A stretch of 36,355 bases of DNA from UBA1172 sp002457135. Lineage in GTDB: Bacteria > Pseudomonadota > Alphaproteobacteria > Puniceispirillales > UBA1172. Shown here piece after piece: positions 34,001-36,355 of this stretch. Position 1 is the stretch's first letter. Each line of letters opens with the position of its first letter. A program made the translations under genes and the position numbers. Where the stretch lies: assembly GCA_965660935.1 (NCBI GenBank), contig CBFIBR010000022.1, forward strand, positions 1 to 36,355. Reading direction: 5' to 3'. A model generated the notes under the pieces. It was not told the origin of the DNA and made no database searches. It worked only from the letters and a program-made list of their open reading frames with translations.

Positions 34001-34687
34001 TATCTCCGCACCGGTGAATACGAAGATGGCCGGCTTGGTGAACTCTTCATCGATATGCACAAGGAAGGCGCGGCTTTCCGCTCATTGATGAACAACTTCG
34101 CCATTGCGGTTTCAATCGGCCTGCAATACGGCGTGCCGCTTGAAGAATATGTTGAGGCCTTCACCTTCACCCGGTTCGAACCGCAAGGCATGGTTCAGGG
34201 CAACGACATGATCAAGATGTCGACCTCTATCCTTGACTATATCTTCCGTGAACTGGCGATCTCCTATCTTGACCGGAGCGATCTTGGCCACGTCAACCCT
34301 GAAGACCTTGATGCCGGGACCACCGGCACGGGTGAAAGCCAGTCCGAACTGGCCCAGGCCAAAATCTCCACCGGCTTTGTCCGCAACCGCAATATTGTTC
34401 TGCTGAGACCGGCGGATGTTCTCGCCACCGGCACTGATGGTGATGTGGTGACGGCTGAGGCACCTTCTACCCCGGCCGTTACAGCTCAGGCTGGCAGCGC
34501 GGTTACGACCGCCATGGCCAGCGGTTCAGCCGGTAGCATGCAGGATGATGTGACGACCCGGATCAAGCAGGCCAGAATGCAGGGCTATGAAGGCGAAAAT
34601 TGCGGTGAATGCGGCAATTTCACCCTGGTCCGCAACGGCACCTGCCTGAAATGCAACACCTGCGGGGCCACCACGGGTTGCAGTTAA
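31052..34687 (+). CDS. nrdJ: Class II (B12-dependent) ribonucleotide reductase
   Basis: A 1211-residue NrdJ that makes dNTP precursors using adenosylcobalamin, so dNTP supply depends on cobalamin. The start MKLTRHFTAPNASPYDQMEW agrees with the family. Cys199 (PHACFIQ) is one half of the redox pair; NPCSEYMFLDDTACNLASL carries the thiyl-forming cysteine. NSQ/GTIGLVMDCDTTGIEPDF and LAGGGYFKI follow. A low-complexity linker of Ala/Thr (about 1125-1170) leads to a C-terminal zinc-ribbon-like CGECG and CLKCNTCG unit, used in reducing the active site. A hairpin downstream may end its transcript. Confidence 0.97.
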   Translation: MKLTRHFTAPNASPYDQMEWISAISEIRNPDGTIVFQANDVEAPGHFSQVAIDILAQKYFRKAGVAARLKKVEENSVPSWLWRSVPDNAALKELPEEDRYGGEVSAKQVYDRLAGTWTYWGWKGGYFTSEDDARTYFDEMRFMLAMQMAAPNSPQWFNTGLHWAYGIDGAGQGHHYVDYETGKLTRSKSAYEHPQPHACFIQSIKDDLVNEGGIMDLWVREARLFKYGSGTGTNFSQLRGETEPLAGGGKSSGLMSFLRIGDRAAGAIKSGGTTRRAAKMVTVDIDHPDIVKYIDWKVVEEQKVAALVAGSKLASMHMNEVMAACTDDDIPAVDRYSAKTNKPLKKAIIAARKAMIPENYIQRVIQFAEQGFTEIEFKTYDTDWDSEAYMTVSGQNSNNSVRVSNEFLEEVISKGEWELIRRTDGKVSEKVNAAELWDKIAYAAWSCADPGLQYDSTINEWHTCPSGGRINASNPCSEYMFLDDTACNLASLNLMQFRNDDKSFDIDAYRHACRFWTITLEISVMMAQFPSREIAQRSYDYRTLGLGYANIGGLLMAAGHSYDSDEARAICGSISAIMTGVAYATSAEMAGELGTFPRYDENADSMLRVIRNHRRAAYGEAGGYEELTVKPVPLVEGDCPDARLPEAARVAWDEALALGEKHGYRNAQSTVIAPTGTIGLVMDCDTTGIEPDFAIVKFKKLAGGGYFKIINRVVPEALSNLGYSDSQIDDIIRYAVGHGSLEKCQSISINALKDKGFTDAVLDTLSAQLTSAFDIKFAFNRFTLGEEFCKDVLGLTEEQLNDFNFNLLGHLGFSKDEIDHANTHVCGAMTLENAPHLKDEHLPVFDCANPCGRLGKRFLSVNSHITMMAAAQPFISGAISKTINMPNNATVEDCGAAYMLSWRLGLKANALYRDGSKLSQPLSASLVDEEDMEELEDIIEAPVVEQTTRVVEKIVERFIAERHKLPDRRKGYTQKAIVGGHKVYLRTGEYEDGRLGELFIDMHKEGAAFRSLMNNFAIAVSIGLQYGVPLEEYVEAFTFTRFEPQGMVQGNDMIKMSTSILDYIFRELAISYLDRSDLGHVNPEDLDAGTTGTGESQSELAQAKISTGFVRNRNIVLLRPADVLATGTDGDVVTAEAPSTPAVTAQAGSAVTTAMASGSAGSMQDDVTTRIKQARMQGYEGENCGECGNFTLVRNGTCLKCNTCGATTGCS

Positions 34688-34724
34688 GGCTGGACAGAAA
34701 GACCTGAAATAAAGACAATCTTTC

Positions 34725-34748
34725 AATGGCGGGCAAATGCCCGCCATT
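34725..34748 (+). terminator. Hairpin between nrdJ and the RidA gene
   Basis: AATGGCGGGCA (34725-34735) pairs perfectly with TGCCCGCCATT (34738-34748) around a two-base gap, giving an 11-bp stem with effective loop AAAT. It is followed by AATCTTG and not a strong T run, so it may be a factor-assisted terminator or an mRNA-stabilising stem. Confidence 0.55.
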
Positions 34749-34780
34749 AATCTTGAACAGCACCTCATGAGGATAGAACC

Positions 34781-35251
34781 ATGGCAGGAAAAATTGACGC
34801 CCGACTGGCGGAACTCGGCATTGAAATCCCTGATGCACCAGCCCCGGCGGCGAATTATGTGCCGTATGTGGTGACCGGCAATCTGGTGATTGTCTCAGGT
34901 CAGGTCCCGATGGAAGCAGGCAAAGTGTCTGTCACCGGGGTTGTGGGTGACGGCAGCGTGACCGAAGAGCAGGCCATTGGCGAAGCGCAGAAATGCGCCA
35001 TCAACCTGCTGGCCCAGCTCAAGACAGCCACCGGCGGTAACCTCGATCGCGTCAAGCGGGTGGTCAAGCTGGGCGGCTTTGTGGCCTCAACGCCTGATTT
35101 CACCGGCCAGCCCAAAATCATCAACGGTGCCTCCGACATGATGGTTGAGGTGTTTGGTGATGCCGGCCGCCATGCCCGTTTCGCGGTTGGTGCCAGTGCG
35201 CTTCCGCTCGGCTGTGTTGTCGAAATTGAAGGCATGTTCGAAATCGACTGA
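34781..35251 (+). CDS. RidA family (YjgF/L-PSP) protein
   Basis: A 156-residue member of the YjgF/RidA superfamily, of the longer subgroup starting MAGKIDARLAELGIEIPDAPAPAANYVPYV. SGQVP (39-43) and the region VKLGGFVAS, then GASALPLG... EIEGMFEI are typical. The RidA subgroup deaminates reactive enamines, but the catalytic arginine position cannot be fixed here, so the exact role is open. GAGGATAGAACC precedes ATG 34781, within the palindrome CCTCATGAGG. Confidence 0.9.
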   Translation: MAGKIDARLAELGIEIPDAPAPAANYVPYVVTGNLVIVSGQVPMEAGKVSVTGVVGDGSVTEEQAIGEAQKCAINLLAQLKTATGGNLDRVKRVVKLGGFVASTPDFTGQPKIINGASDMMVEVFGDAGRHARFAVGASALPLGCVVEIEGMFEID

Positions 35252-35294
35252 TCCAGCTATTGCCGCAAGGGGGGTCTGGCCTTATCTCAAGGTC

Positions 35295-36355
35295 ATGGAT
35301 GATGCTTCCCCTGACAGTAACTGGGTTCTCGAAACCCATGACAGCCTCAAGGCGATCCCGGCCGAAGACTGGGATCGCTGCGCCGGGCCTGATAACCCGT
35401 TGCAATGCCACGCCCTCCTCGCCGCGATGGAATACAGCCAGTCGGCGGTCACCGAAACCGGCTGGATGCCCCGCCACCTGACGCTCAAGAACAGCGAGGG
35501 CCGGATCATTGCCGTCATGCCGTTCTACGCCAAGGGCCATTCCTATGGTGAATACGTCTTTGACCATTCCTGGGCCAATGCCTGGCAGCGTGCAGGCGGG
35601 CAGTATTACCCCAAGGGGTTGAGCGCGATCCCTTTCTCCCCGGTCCCGGGGGAACGCCTCATGGTGGACCGGACCCTGCCGCAGGATCAGCGTATCAGCA
35701 TCATGGAGGCCCTTGCCTCAGGCGCGGTGGAGGCTGGCGGGCAGATGGGGCTTTCGTCCCTGCATATCACTTTCCTGAGTGAGGCCGAGGCTGATTTTCT
35801 GGCATCGTCGGATCAGGGCTGGATCAGGCGCAAGGGCATGCAGTTCCACTGGCACAACAGGGACCCTGATCACGACCTCCCCTATGACGGCTTTGATAAT
35901 TTTCTGGAAACCCTTGCCTCACGCAAGCGCAAGGTGATCCGGCGTGAACGCCGCGATATTGCCAATGCAGGGGTGCGGTTCCACCGCCTCTCCGGGGCTG
36001 ACCTGCTGCCGCATCACTGGGATGATTTCTACCGTTTCTACCTGACCACGATTGACAAGAAATGGGGCGGGGCCTACCTGACCCGTGATTTCTTTGACCA
36101 GATCGGGGCGACCATGGCAGACCGTATCCTATTGGTGATGGCGGAGCGGGACGGGCGGATGATCGCCGGTGCGCTCAATTTCATTGGCGCGGATACGCTC
36201 TACGGGCGCAACTGGGGCTGCCTTGAGGAAATCCCCTTCCTGCATTTTGAAACCTGCTATTACCAGGCCATCGACCATGCCATTGACCATAAGCTCGCCC
36301 GGGTCGAGGCAGGCGCACAAGGACTGCACAAGGTCCAGCGCGGCTATGAGCCGGT
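35295..36355 (+). CDS. DUF482/FemAB-like GNAT acyltransferase (cut by the window end)
   Basis: A reading frame of at least 353 residues open to the last base. It begins at ATG 35295 (MDDASPDSNWVLETHDSLKA) and shows PAEDWDRCAG, AMPFYAKGHSYGEYVFDH, PFSPVPGERL, LASRKRKVIRRER (positions about 207-219) and TIDKKWGGAYLTRDFF. This pattern matches the DUF482 (COG3146) peptidogalycan-biosynthesis/GNAT group; the substrate is unknown. It follows the RidA gene by 43 bp in the same direction. The rest of the gene lies beyond the window. Confidence 0.85.
   Translation, partial: MDDASPDSNWVLETHDSLKAIPAEDWDRCAGPDNPLQCHALLAAMEYSQSAVTETGWMPRHLTLKNSEGRIIAVMPFYAKGHSYGEYVFDHSWANAWQRAGGQYYPKGLSAIPFSPVPGERLMVDRTLPQDQRISIMEALASGAVEAGGQMGLSSLHITFLSEAEADFLASSDQGWIRRKGMQFHWHNRDPDHDLPYDGFDNFLETLASRKRKVIRRERRDIANAGVRFHRLSGADLLPHHWDDFYRFYLTTIDKKWGGAYLTRDFFDQIGATMADRILLVMAERDGRMIAGALNFIGADTLYGRNWGCLEEIPFLHFETCYYQAIDHAIDHKLARVEAGAQGLHKVQRGYEP

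Overview
The window reads as a chromosomal segment of an alphaproteobacterium with a small mobile element at its left end. The assignment rests on gene content and order: an NDUFA12-type complex I subunit, an MlaD-type protein and a DUF2155 protein next to aat; a DsbA-like protein, aroQ, accB and accC in series; a long class II (B12-dependent) NrdJ; RNase E with an acidic insert in its S1 region; and release factor 2 with an SPY tripeptide and no programmed frameshift. A marine lineage such as SAR116 would fit but cannot be proved from the sequence alone.

Region 1 (about 156-4156) is an integrated element of roughly 3.9 kb, visibly more AT-rich than the rest. It is bounded by a 72-bp direct repeat made of tRNA-Met(CAT) sequence, with one mismatch. 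The right copy is an intact tRNA gene with its promoter and encoded CCA; the left copy has lost the 5' acceptor strand. Inside are a tyrosine integrase, a DUF1810 protein, an unrecognised 215-residue protein, a RepA-like hexameric ATPase with an altered Walker A, and an AlpA/excisionase-like HTH protein. Both ends carry paired TGTCACT motifs spaced 11 bp apart. No structural or conjugation genes are present, so it looks like a minimal satellite or an integrated plasmid-like element.

Region 2 (4470-7915, minus strand) is a sulfur operon in the order of the pathway: cysE (O-acetylserine), cysteine desulfurase (persulfide), 2Fe-2S ferredoxin, mnmA (tRNA 2-thiouridine). Region 3 (8064-19613) holds an alpha/beta hydrolase and tyrS, a very long AsmA/YhdP-like envelope protein, a Bcp-type peroxiredoxin, prfB, penicillin-binding protein 1A and an AmiC-type amidase. 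Region 4 (about 19777-22650) is rne behind a good sigma70-like promoter and a leader of about 275 nt. Region 5 (22716-28777) has an aminotransferase divergent from an M48 protease, then a membrane-anchored DsbA-like protein, aroQ, accB and accC. Region 6 (28828-36355) has aat, the convergent NDUFA12/mlaD/DUF2155 operon, nrdJ behind a probable NrdR box pair, a RidA-family protein and the start of a DUF482/FemAB-like acyltransferase cut by the window end.

A second theme runs through the window. Short tandem repeats (10-17 bp, usually three units) sit at gene ends. In rne, accB and bcp the repeat phase is anchored on the stop codon, so copies of the stop triplet follow the gene. Similar 12-bp repeats extend the N-terminus of TyrRS, the C-terminus of the AsmA-like protein and an internal linker of MnmA.
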